In this document: in pieces, positions 54,071-64,000 of the stretch
Layout: each line of letters opens with the position of its first letter
How positions within the stretch are numbered: the first letter of the stretch is position 1
Source: Pisaster brevispinus
Lineage: Eukaryota > Echinodermata > Asteroidea > Forcipulatida > Asteriidae
Direction of reading: 5' to 3'
Length of the DNA: 64,000 nucleotides
NCBI GenBank assembly: GCA_023634235.1
Contig: JAMKCF010000004.1
Location: 9,772,702 to 9,836,701 of the forward strand
Translations under genes and position numbers: made by a program
The notes under the pieces: generated by a model
The model's database searches: none
Seen by the model: only the letters and a program-made list of their open reading frames with translations
Told to the model about the DNA's origin: nothing

Positions 54071-57000
54071 GTATGTGTAACACACCTCAGGCAAACTGTG
54101 CGTTTTACTTGCCCCCAGGAAGTTTGAGTAGCCCATTGTCGTAAATGTATCTTTCCGATGTATTAATGGTAACGATCACAACCAGTTTTAATGGTCAAAT
54201 GAAATTACATGCACACACTCAAAAATATATTAACATGCTTCACAGAGTGCAATTGCCTCCCTTGGCCCTGGTCATTGCCTTGGTGCCCCTTGAAATGTTC
54301 CGATAGAAATTTACAATTTCTTTATAGAGGTGCCCTTTACCGCCTTGGTGCCCTTGCCCTTAAAAAAAACCCAGACGCATTGCTCCTGACACCTTGATAA
54401 TCCTTGATTCTACCTCCCTGCTTTCTTTAAACTGTGGTGCATTCTCTGTGGTCCAAAATGGCACCCACATCATGTCTGTCAGAAACGTGGTCCATTCACA
54501 GTGATTCTTGACTGACACCGCCCTTTCATATAAAGGCAAACCATACAGTTTGCAGGCCTCCACCACAACGGAAAAGGAGTTACTTGTGTAGGGCACACCC
54601 TTAACACTAGCCCAGCATACATTGTCTTGTAAAAACTGCTGGGGGCTAAATATACAAATATTGGCTGCTTTCAGTGCTATAGAATGGTTAAAACTACATG
54701 TAACCAGAGGTGCGTTCTATTTTCCTAAGGCGAAGCCGAGGGAAAATGGACCGCTGCAGGATCATCGAGGGAGTCGTCATTTTAACCACAGCACTTTGTA
54801 AAGAAAGTAAATATTTGTTTTATAGCACCCCAAACATATAAACAGCAAAGTACTAAGAAGCTGCTGTTGCTATGAGTATTAGTACACTGGTTGCTATGGG
54901 TATAGTTCATTGGCTGCCATGGGCGTTACTTTGTTTTTATTTTGTGACTTTGTTACAATGAAGTAAAGATATGTTCTTTTATTTCATTAGTAACAACTTT
55001 GGGTTGTATTTATTTATTTTTTTAGATTAGAAGGATACTGAAATTGAGGAAGACGGATGCTCGAGAATCCTCCCAAAAGGTCAGTTCCCTCTTCCCCACC
55101 CCCCCATCTCCGCTCCCCCCAGTCCATGATGTACATCAAACTACAATTGTACAGATTGTACATTGGGTTTATAGTTTGAGTCCATTACAAATGACTGTTA
55201 TTATTAGTAGTAGTAGTAGAATTATATTTTTTGGCAATGAAACCAAGGATGAACTTCATCACAGTAGCCCGAGGAAACCAGTAAGCAAGGGTGCTTGCTA
55301 TGTGAACCAGAAACACCGGGGTTAACCCCTGCTCTTCCATGATAAATGTTCTGGGTTCTTTTATGTGCACTACCAATCCTAGTACACGGGACCTATGGCT
55401 TAATGTCCCATCCAAAGGACAAAGCAATTATGGTAAAGCTTCTTGCTCGAGGACACAAGTGCCACGACCGGGACTTGAACCTACACACTGCTGATCGGAA
55501 ATACCAGAGCTTGAATACGTTGCTCTTATCCACTCGGCCAGGACACGCCACAAAGGAAAAATCTTGAAAGGAAACATTTAAGGATACCATCAAAAACCAC
55601 AGGAAATTAGTGAATGGATTGCTGTGTGCCTTAAGTGTTTGGTGTGGGGTTCCTCCATCAGTCACCTTCTGGTTTTTTTTATAATTTTTACGAAAGATGT
55701 TTAGTCTATTTAAAATTGATTTGTTTATTTTATTATTATTTTCAGGTTTCGGATGAAGATTGGACCGTCTGCCATGATTATGTCCGGACATTGATCCAGC
55801 CAATACTGGGGTCGGAGTTCATCTGCCTTCCAGTATGTATTCTTAACCCTTGTTATTTCCCTTGAACTTGTTGCTCCAAATAACTTGGAGCTTGTGGGAG
55901 CTTGTGCTTGCACAGATTCCCTCTTGGTAGTTGTAATAGGTCACCTATTGGTAAGCAGTTGTCATTTGATGAAAAAAACAAAGTCGCTTATGTATTTTTA
56001 ATTTATTTCATAGGGCTTATATTTGTGCGCTGTGAAGCACTTTAGCTCTATTTGTAATTTTGACCGTAAAACTTACTTGGTGAGAAGCACTGCAGCTGTT
56101 GATAGTATAAACTATTTTGAGAAAGGATTCCATCAGAAGTAATATGATTTGGATTTTTTCTTCGACCAAATACATTTGAATCTGAGAAACAATTCAGGTA
56201 TGAATAATTTTTCAGAATTCTGAGGGGTTGGGGTCCGGTTGCAAATGCTGCGGCCAGAGATGCAGTTGGTACTCGCTGTCACTTGCTAAACGCGGATGGC
56301 TTTGATGTCCTTGTGAAAATTATGTGCAGTTGTTTTGCTGTTTTCTCGGCAAGTAGACACTGTATTCAGCTGAAACTTTCACATGTGACTTTTATTGTTT
56401 TTGTTTTTTAATAATTCTGCCTATAAATCAGCATTATGTTGACAAAAAGTTAGCTAAAGCTGCCTTGTAGATTATAAACTGAGTGATGTCACCACACTGA
56501 AAGTAAACAAGTACACGAGTCAACAAGGTGCTATCCGCCCCATATGGTTCCAGGCAATTATGTGTTGAGTTCCACCAACAATCAATTTTTAACAACAGGT
56601 GCAAAACATGTCAAGTTATGTGATAATCTGTGAAAATGAAGACAAATTGAAACCGGAAATCAATGAAGTAATGCAATAGTGTCTGTTTGGTAAAGATGCC
56701 GGGGTGAATCTTTCACACAAAACCTTCATAAAAAAACCCAGTGAATGATCCTTTTATGTGCAGTGAATCATCATGTGAGGTCATGTAGGTGGTACACTGT
56801 ATGTAAAGTCAACAGTTATGTCACGCCTGATCGGTGGCAGAGGGTGTTCCCCAAAATGTTCCCGTACTTAAACACATTCTATTCCTCTTGTACAGAAGTA
56901 CTTCCCTTAAATTCCTGTATAGAAGTCCTGGGATTCCCAGAACACAATAAATGATAAAAATGATATTACTGAACACACAATGGGGGGTGGGGGGGGTGGA

Positions 57001-60000
57001 TTACACCATGATATCGAGCAACAAATGCAACAGTTGACAGGTCTACCAGGAACAGTTGACAGAAGAATAAAATCAACAGGAAGAGATGACAGTCAAACAC
57101 AGATGTTTATGCTTTGCGTGCATTTGTGCACACAGGTTGTGTGTTAAAGATACATGATAGATATTCTTGCTGGAGCTGTTGTCCTGCACAACATCCAGGA
57201 AAAAAAGACAAACGAGGAGAAGTTGTGCAAAATGCACATGCAAAAAGTGACAATATTAGCTGTACAGTAATTTTTGGACTATATACTGCCTGTAGTATAA
57301 GTCACAGCACCAACTTTTTTTTTCTTCGGAGGTCAGTGTACAAGCGGCCCTGAATATAAAGCTGCATCCAAAAGTGCCTAATTTTTTATATCACATGCAC
57401 AGAAGGCAGGGTTTGAAACAGCAGTGGTTGAGTGAAAACCTTAACTTTGTAATCCGCTGGGTGAGGCCACAAAATGTTCCTTGCGTGCCTACCAGTAGTA
57501 ACATCTAATGGCAAGATTATTTTCATGTTTGTAAGATGGTTTGACAAGTTTGACAAGCGATTTACACCAAGGCCCATGAAATCTGCTTTAATGTTATCAT
57601 GCACAAATCCTACCAATGCCTGGATACAGTATTTGTAGGTCAGCACTAAATTTATTTGATTGTGAAGTGGTAAACAGAAGCCTGCATACTCCATTTTTTA
57701 GACTACAAAAATATCTGGCCTGACACCATGTTCATCAGGAAATTCAGATTGTTGACAAATTTTGGCTGAGGTTAACGATTTCTACACATCTGTGCATGCA
57801 GTATACACAAAAACAATTACCGTGATGACACTAGATCAATGTAATTCCTTGGGTGTAATAAGCCCTGCTGTTGTTGTTGCACAAACACAATCTTTTTAAG
57901 CTCAAAACAAAATTGGCTTAAAATACAGAAAGAATCATCTCAGTTTAAATAATCGCCTCACTCCAATAAAGAAGAAAATATTGCTTTTGCAAAATAATAC
58001 CGAGGCACCAGTCATAACAATGTGAACTCAATTGACATGCTGGTTGGTAACTTGTTTCTGTTTAACAATATTTTTCTGTGCTAAACATATTTTTGTGCTT
58101 ACAATACAAGCTTGATAAAGTTTGGCCTTGGGCACAATTTCATGGTGCAGTTGACCGTGTAATTCTGTAATAACAGCCAATAGGGGACTTTTGGGGAGCT
58201 AGGTGGTAGCAGACTTACCAGGTAAATGCATTGTTCTCTGTAATGTGCGCATGCTCAGAACTACATAAACAATGGAAATTAACCTGGCAAGTCTGCTGCC
58301 ACCTAGCACTCCAAAGTCTCCCATAGAGTTTACATGCTTTATCGGTGCAGAATTCCGTGGTAATCAGGATATGTATTTGGAACGGAACTTTCTTTTTGCA
58401 CAGACAAAAAGAAATCCCAAGCATGAATTTATTTTTCTTTTGTGTTTCAACTGAGAACATTACATAGATCAATGGTTTATAAAATGACAAATCCAAACCA
58501 TGAATGCATGCCAAAAGACAAACACAACAAAATCCCAAGTTTAAGCTACGCACCAAACTCCAAGCTCGCGCTTGTTGATTATGGAAAAATACAGTGCATC
58601 CAAACTTGGATATGGGACGCAGAAGCGCTATATATTTTTTTGTATTCCGCTCGCGCTTGGGTGATAACAAAAGTCCGAAGTTTGAGCATGTAACAGCTAA
58701 ATTTACTTCTTTTTTCTTTTTTGGAAATTCTTCCCAGAAAATGATCCCAACCACCAGAGATTTCCTTGAGGCCGCCATCCAGCGGTTTGGATCTCAGCGC
58801 CCCGAGAAACGTCTTGGTTCCCAGATTGATGTCAGCAAGTCGTATGTTCTGAGCCTCCCAGATTTCTGTTTCTTGCCAAGTCCGGAGAAACTTTCTGATA
58901 ATCCAACATTTAGCATCGAAATAAAGGTATTTTTCTTTTTTTAAATGGATTTCTGATCTTGAAATACATCATTGTGTTTTGGAAGAGTAGATTTATTCAC
59001 ATCACATGAACAAATTGCAGGGCTCAAATTTTTTGGGAAAATCCACAAGACCTCAAGTTTTTGTACAAGACCCAATTCAATATGAGAAAAGAAATGCTGA
59101 CACAATTTAACATGCGTTTAACTGTTTTTATTTGAACAAGCACTAAGACATGTAAGAAAAAAGTTATCTCATTTGTCTTTCGTATAAAGTATGTTTCGTT
59201 GCTCAACATTTGAACATAATTCGTTTGTGTTGAAGATATTACACTGGAGGTATTGCTATTCAGTTGTAAAAACAGACAGAGTTGTCAGATCTTGAGTTTA
59301 CTGGCCCAACACTAAAATCACTGACCTCTGACCTGTTGTTTAGTGTAAAATTTAGGCCCTGAATAGAATAAGCTTTCACAAACTGCTTCACCATCGAAAA
59401 GGATCTTTTGTATGAATGGGGGAAAAAAGTTTAATAGCCTGATGTTTTGACCCTAGCAGAGTCTTTCTCAACATGCTCAAAGGCTAAATGACAACACAAC
59501 ACACACATCTGTCTGCTTTATTTGCTCGGTTTATTACTGTATTTACGTGTGCATTACACACTTAAATTTTGCAAAGGGCACTTCCATTGGAAAGTCTTGA
59601 AGTCTATATGTAGGAAACTTTTGAAGGGGCACCAAGGCCAAGACTGGGGCAACAGAGGCCATGGCCTCCGTTTAATTCCAGGCCTGTATTAACATATTTT
59701 TTTGAAACACCCCTAAGTTTTCCAAACATTGGTTTCAATATATTATTCAGTATCTTTGCGTATCTCTTTGATTAAACCAAATCTGCCAAACCATGACCTT
59801 ATTAATGAGCATGTTTTTTTAAATATCTCTTGTTTTAGCCAAAGAGAGGTTTTCTTCCCGTTTCTCACCATATTCCAGATGATCTTGCCATTAAATATTC
59901 AGTCTGCCGAGTGTGTCTGCATCAACACCATAAGGTATCAATCAATGAACAGCCAATCAAGTTGGTTCTTTCGTTTCATCAACCAATTAAGCTGTCTGTA

Positions 60001-60726
60001 TAACCAATTGGGCATTTTGTCAACGGCCAGTAAGGTTGGTTCTTTGTTTTCCAACAACCAACCACATTGCTTCATAATGGTATCAATGACCAATCATTTT
60101 TGCCATTTGGTTTCACCAGCCAATTACAATGTCTGTTTTGCTACATAATCAAATTGGCCGTTTAATCAATGACCAATCAAGTTGGATTTTTTTTTTCACC
60201 AAAGACCAATCAATTTGATTGTTTAACGAAAAACAACACCAAGTAGAAATTAAGAAAAATCAATTTTATTTATTTGATAATGGAAGAGACTGTGTTATGG
60301 GAAACAGAAAATTACACTGTGACCTTTTCAGGCTGAATCAGACAAGGAAAATCACTGCGGCTGTTCGTAGCAACTGTGATCTCGAAATGAATCATTGTTT
60401 AAAATTGACGTTCGTGTTTGTCTGACTGTTTAGGTCCAGAATGGTGTGTGGGAGCGGCATAGTCATTACTGTCCATTGGATCTGTTCTCTTGGTAAGACC
60501 CTTAAATCAGTACACGGTGAACTGCTGCTGCTGCTGCCGCTGCTGCCGCTGCTGCTGCTGCTGCTGTTGCTGTTGCCGCTGCTGCCACAGCTACTGCTGT
60601 TGCTTCCGCTGGTGCTGCCGCTGGTGCTGCCGCTGGTGCTGCCGCTGCTGCTGCTGCTGCCATTGCTGCTGCCGCTGCTGCTGTTGTGCTGCTGCAGCTG
60701 TGCTGCTGCCGCTGCTGCCACCACTG

Positions 60727-60757
<31 letters not shown>

Positions 60758-63700
60758 CGCCGCCACTGCCCAATGCTTGTCATCAAAATCTGTACTCAAA
60801 ATGTTCCAGGTTAGAAGTCAACAAAATTCCATATTCCATATGAGCCATGACCTGGAAATGTTTGGTTGAAAGAAAAAGTTGTGGATTTGCAGTTCAATAT
60901 TCGTGGGCCTTGGTGCATGATTTTCTCTCTGCTTTATAATGTAGTGTGCCCAGCACATGAATACACTAGCAATAAGGACACTAGAGGACACTTTAGCAAT
61001 GTAGCAGTGCACATGCTGGTATAAACTTACAGAATCTTTTTTTCCCCTCCATTTCAGTGACCCACCCCGTATGAAATACTGCCTCAATATGTTGCTTAGA
61101 AACCCCCAGAATAATTTCAGAATTTGTAAGGTAAGTTTGTTGTTGTTTTTGTCTAGTTTTCTTCCATTATGGATGTGTGGCTGACTTCCCATTTAAAACT
61201 AAATCAGGAGACAATGTCCTAGATCTTCGACTTTGTCTGCTGTGTACGCCCTCTATGTTAGCATTTGGCAGAAAATATCAACATCGGCATAAAAAAAGGA
61301 AACACAATATAGGGGACCACTTTGCATCCAGCACGTTAGCAGTTTTTTCTAATGGTTGTAATTTTGCATTCCAGGACGGTGTGCTAATCTATCAGGTCTT
61401 TGAGAAGTCTACACCATCACTGCAAGAGCAGCAGGATTTGGTGAACCAGCTGAAGCCCTACTTTGGGGATGGAACCTCAACTGAGATGATTGAAGAAAAC
61501 CCCCTCGAAAGGTATCGCGGACATTGCTGTTTCCCCCCCCTTTTTATTCCAACGCTTTCTTTTGAATAACATGAAAAATACTTTAGTGGTTGAACAAAGA
61601 AAAATTGACTAGAGAGGGTTTTGAACCAACGACCTTTGGATTAACGTGCTGGCGCTGTACCAACTGAGCTATCTAGCCCTATGTTGGCGGTCTCCCTATT
61701 TTGATAATACCGGTGTTGGGGGTGCCAGTCTGAAGCCGCACAACTGTTGACTGTTTTATTACTTGACAAAAAGAAAAGAAAACATCATTAACAATTAATA
61801 ATGTTGTTGTTGTTGTTGCAGTTCATGTGTACAGGCCTTTCTGGATGTATTAATCAGGACCTTGTTATCAAACAATGTGCAAAATGGCATCACACCACAT
61901 GTTTCATCCAGGCCCAGCTTAGGTGCGCAATTCTGCAAGGAAAGTGGCTATAAGACTACAGGTAGGTCAGTAGGGGACTTGTATCCTTTGCTAAGCATAA
62001 ATGAGCTGGTTACCAGACGCAAATCATACATGTAGAATGTTATTGTGGCTGGTAACCTTATTCTGGTAAGCATAATTTTGATGTGCCTAGCTGCTTTTTG
62101 TACTTAAGACGCTTTATGAAATTGGACTCAATAGTTGCTATTGTTGAAAATAAAAAAAGTATTAGTTTCGGTCTGATTTTTACAAGAGGTGTTGGGTTGC
62201 ATGCATGCTGGCTTGTGCCAATGTCATGAATGTTAGACAGGTAAGAGACAGGGATGAACAATTTCATACTTAAATATGAAATCAGATTTTTTTGTATCTG
62301 CGTATATTTTTGCCTTCCATCCAAAAAGTTGAGAGTGCTGGAGTACCCACAGCACCCCAGGATCAGTTTTGTGGTCCACTCATTTATCATTAGATAGAGT
62401 CCTGATAAAAATGGTAGGGTAGTGGGTAATATTGTTGTTTTTATTTGCGTTACTTGTTATATCTTTCTGGAATGAAACCGAGGAAGCCTCAAAAGTGCGC
62501 TACTAAAAAGTCTACTCCTTCCAATGACAGGCTCGGAATATCATCCTTGAATAAGCACTTGAATAAGTTTGTTCTGCTGTTCAGATAAGATTCAAAATCT
62601 TCTTACAAACCAGAAATTGAAAAATGTTTGATCTTGATTTTTAGAGTCGTTTCCGACCAGTGTGAAAGCTGAGGCGATTGAAAACTGCATTCTGAGGAGA
62701 CTGCTCGCTGCGCAGTCGCTGTCCGTCTTAGAGATTGACGTTATCTACCCGCTGTATCTGAAAGTCTTAACGTACTTGGAGGAGCATCCTGAAGACAGGT
62801 AGGTGGAGAGGTGGAGCCTTCACTTGTCTCAGACCTCCCAAGATGTACGCTGTGGGCATATTTTCACAAATTTTACGCTTTGACGTTTTGTTCTTAAAGA
62901 GGGGCTCCAAGGTCAAATTGAATTTTGTGATCAGATGCATTCATCTACCGATAGATAGAGTCCTCATGAAAGTGGGGGGGGGGGAAATTACAAGCCTTGA
63001 ACCTCATGTTAAAATGATGTAAAATTTGGAACTATTAGCGAAATTATAAATATAGCGTCTTCGGACATCAAAAATAAAGAGGAATTTCTGCGCCAGTCAA
63101 AAGGTCAATTTCAATGCCGTTTTGATTGAATATCATCAAAATTCAGGCATGAACTGAAAATCCTCTGTTCAAAAATGTACATATCATATATTTGAGATGT
63201 GGCGTCATTGAATGTTTTGGGATTTTGACAAAGGGACTTGAAACACTGTGTGGACTTGCACACCTCCACACACACAACCTTACGGATCAGGTTTGTGGGG
63301 TCGTGCTATTGTTGTTCTACTCTTCCCTTTTTCTAAAGAATCCCTCTGTGGAGTCCAAGTTGAACAAAGGAAAACTGTGTGGGGTCCATCGTTCCATTGT
63401 TTAAAAGACCCTGTGTTGATATTACATTTGATCTGTAATAACGCCCTCTCTCGCCAGAGATTAACTAGGTTAAAATGGCTACCTCAGTAACCCATACATA
63501 ACATGTAACATTTTATGATGCACAATAAAATAAAAAATAATCCTTGCTATCCGCATCTTGTCAGATCACAATGCACCCACAAGGGCCCTTGAGTAAGCCA
63601 AGTATTTTTCACAGTGTTGAAAAGTATGTTTTTTCTTAAGTGCACACAACAAAGGAATGTCCACAGAGTGTAGACAACACAGAGCTGTGTGTGTTTGGGC

Positions 63701-63982
63701 CCTACAGCATTAAAAAGTAATTTCTTATCGGGCAAAATCTATTCCCTTTCCACTCCTCAGTCAGAATTACATTCTAGATTTCCCATACGGAGGAATTTTC
63801 AACTACGCTGACGGCCTGCATCTTGGAATCGGTAACAACGGGACCAACGGGAAGAAATTGGACGTATCTGACATCTCCATCAAAGATGCGGTGCAGATGG
63901 TTCGAGAGTTCCTCATCACTCGAACCGTGAAAGATTGTTCCATCATGGTGGCAGTCCAGCTGGTAGACGAAAACTATGACGG
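53978..63982 (+). CDS. IPPK: Inositol-pentakisphosphate 2-kinase (3' end outside window)
   Basis: Eleven exons join in frame: 53978-54070, 55026-55079, 55746-55832, 58738-58926, 59839-59934, 60434-60492, 61058-61130, 61375-61511, 61822-61961, 62645-62798, 63761-63982. They give about 434 residues, against about 490 in vertebrate enzymes, so roughly 50-60 residues lie beyond the window. The enzyme phosphorylates Ins(1,3,4,5,6)P5 at the 2-position to make InsP6, in nucleus and cytoplasm. Recognition rests on family motifs: the N-terminal WHYRAEGSSS (W15, a nucleotide-binding-loop-like segment), EIKPKRGFLP across exons 4/5 (about 139-148), CRVCLHQHHK (164-173), YCPLDLFS (185-192) and KDCSIMVA near the end. 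All introns are GT-AG with matching phase. The start ATG at 53978 is the first in frame. I saw no stop or frameshift. Confidence 0.93.
55026..55079 (+). CDS. IPPK: IPPK exon 2
   Basis: 18 codons (IRRILKLRKTDARESS), matching the position of the second N-lobe strand in relatives. Acceptor TTTTTTTAG, donor gtcagt. Confidence 0.82.
55232..55551 (-). repeat. tRNA-derived SINE, family 2 (best copy)
   Basis: The head on minus reads GTGGCGTGTCCTGGCCGAGT, then GATCAGCAGTGTGTAGGTTC and AAGTCCCGGTCGTGGCA, like a class II (Leu/Ser-type) tRNA, followed by a unique body. In IPPK intron 2. Confidence 0.78.
55746..55832 (+). CDS. IPPK: IPPK exon 3
   Basis: 29 codons (VSDEDWTVCHDYVRTLI...). Acceptor TTTTCAG, donor gtatgt, phase 0. 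Confidence 0.86.
56058..56410. repeat. Dispersed element R1 in IPPK intron 3
   Basis: Aligns to 15590-15920 through ATAAACTATTTTGAGAAAGG, GGCCAGAGATG and CACTGTATTCAGCTGAAACT. Confidence 0.72.
58181..58325. mobile_element. Small MITE, sister of 44816-44950
   Basis: GTAGCAGACTTACCAGGTAA and AACCTGGCAAGTCTGCTGCC inverse ends inside outer GGGGACTTT / AAAGTCTCCC. In IPPK intron 3. Confidence 0.8.
58738..58926 (+). CDS. IPPK: IPPK exon 4
   Basis: 63 codons ending SIEIK, the first half of the EIKPK motif. Acceptor TTCCCAG, donor gtattt. Confidence 0.92.
59018..59361. mobile_element. CAGGGCT-ended element in IPPK intron 4
   Basis: CAGGGCTCAAATTTTTTGGG start and AAAATTTAGGCCCTG end; sister of 2830-3193 in opposite orientation. 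Confidence 0.62.
59414..59515. repeat. Copy of the 107-bp element seen at 49770
   Basis: AATAGCCTGATGTTTTGACC and GCAGAGTCTTTCTCAACATG match the right-arm insertion. Confidence 0.6.
59839..59934 (+). CDS. IPPK: IPPK exon 5
   Basis: 32 codons starting PKRGFLPVS and ending CRVCLHQHHK. Acceptor TTTTAG, donor gtatca. Confidence 0.92.
59936..60225. repeat. Degenerate CCAAT minisatellite in IPPK intron 5
   Basis: About eight units of 30-40 bp around the theme (A/G)ACCAATCAA(G)TTGG, then TTCTTT, then TTTCATCAA. It starts immediately after exon 5 and fills most of the intron's first half. Confidence 0.78.
60434..60492 (+). CDS. IPPK: IPPK exon 6
   Basis: 59 nt encoding VQNGVWERHSHYCPLDLFS; exits after two bases of a Cys codon. 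Donor gtaaga lies 28 nt before the CTG-type repeat. Confidence 0.9.
60521..60776. repeat. CTG/CCG-type trinucleotide repeat in IPPK intron 6
   Basis: About 255 bp almost wholly of CTG triplets with CCG, TTG, GTG and ACC interruptions. The longest pure runs are about six to eight CTG. It begins 28 nt after the exon 6 donor, in the sense (CTG) direction of the gene. Confidence 0.93.
61058..61130 (+). CDS. IPPK: IPPK exon 7
   Basis: 73 nt (DPPRMKYCLNMLLRNPQN...), acceptor CATTTCAG, donor gtaagt. Confidence 0.9.
61375..61511 (+). CDS. IPPK: IPPK exon 8
   Basis: 137 nt starting DGVLIYQVFEKS. Acceptor GCATTCCAG, donor gtatcg, exit phase 2. Confidence 0.9.
61585..61745 (-). repeat. SINE family 1 copy in IPPK intron 8
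   Basis: AAAGAAAAATTGACTAGAGA, CTGTACCAACTGAGCTATCT and TATGTTGGCGGTCTCCCTAT match the 2251-2459 copy. Confidence 0.72.
61822..61961 (+). CDS. IPPK: IPPK exon 9
   Basis: 140 nt (CVQAFLDVLIRTLLS...). The acceptor is preceded by a GTT repeat, not a normal polypyrimidine tract. Donor gtaggt. Confidence 0.86.
61985..62130. repeat. TGCTTAGC-type foldback fragment in IPPK intron 9
   Basis: TTTGCTAAGCATAAATGAGC, CTGGTAACCTTATTCTGGTAA and TTTATGAAATTGGACTC resemble the 3310-3480 and 23455-23640 elements. Confidence 0.5.
62645..62798 (+). CDS. IPPK: IPPK exon 10
   Basis: 154 nt (ENCILRRLLAAQSLSVLEID...IYPLYLK). Acceptor TTTTTAG, donor gtaggt. Confidence 0.9.
63761..63982 (+). CDS. IPPK: IPPK exon 11 (last in window)
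   Basis: 222 nt from QNYILDFPYGG to KDCSIMVAVQLVDENYDG; exits after GG at donor gtaggt. The remaining C-terminus is downstream of the window. Confidence 0.9.
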
Positions 63983-64000
63983 GTAGGTTGTCATCTTAGG

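Noticed and set aside
55440..55551. A Leu/Ser-type tRNA gene on minus
   Set aside because: Same reason: it is the head of a longer repeated SINE body.
58215..58778. 187-codon minus-strand frame
   Set aside because: It crosses a MITE and the antisense of IPPK exon 4; a shadow frame.
60392..60869. Long open frames on both strands (poly-Ala/Ser/Gly, poly-Leu, poly-Cys)
   Set aside because: They are translations of the CTG-type repeat in an IPPK intron; the joined exons around it account for the coding sequence.

Overview
This is eukaryotic genomic DNA: AT-rich, intron-dense, and full of short non-autonomous transposons, tRNA-derived SINEs and minisatellites. Exons are small, with GT-AG introns whose phases match across every junction I could join. 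The gene content (a long calcium-binding EGF protein, secreted single-WAP proteins, InsP5 2-kinase) and the repeat style suggest a marine deuterostome, most likely an echinoderm such as a sea star. The species is an inference; nothing in the window names it.

Layout. (1) 1-11,688, plus strand: the 3' part of a gene for a secreted protein with tandem calcium-binding EGF domains ending in a Cys-Pro-Thr-Cys motif and a coiled coil, in the manner of matrilins. Eleven exons are resolved and the 5' end lies outside the window. (2) 11.7-17.3 kb: probable 3' UTR and dispersed repeats. (3) 17.58-19.46 kb, plus: an intact two-exon WAP (four-disulfide core) gene, WAP-A. (4) 20-37 kb: no convincing gene; foldback elements, tandem repeats and a hAT-like MITE with a perfect 8-bp target duplication. 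(5) About 37.3-50.6 kb: a large inverted duplication with arms of about 4.2-4.5 kb and a spacer of about 4.6 kb. Each arm carries a WAP gene: WAP-B on plus at 39.05-39.89 kb and WAP-C on minus at 49.00-47.57 kb. WAP-C looks intact; WAP-B has lost the GT of its only splice donor. Elements present in just one arm date later insertions. The spacer holds a 5'-truncated non-LTR retrotransposon and several MITEs. (6) 50.94-51.84 kb, minus: the 3' UTR and flank of another WAP-A-like copy whose WAP exon is missing. (7) 53.98-63.98 kb, plus: eleven coding exons of inositol-pentakisphosphate 2-kinase (IPPK), running off the right edge. Its introns hold a CCAAT-rich minisatellite, a roughly 255-bp CTG-type repeat, and a splice acceptor built from a GTT microsatellite.

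How the genes relate. The WAP genes form one local paralogue family: signal peptide, Arg-Arg-Asp propeptide site, phase-1 intron, then a single eight-cysteine WAP domain. The family shows intact, splice-damaged and exon-less members side by side, so this is an actively rearranging locus. The EGF gene and IPPK are unrelated single-copy flanks. I found no operon-like or obviously new multi-gene system; the most notable object is the inverted WAP duplication and its decay.
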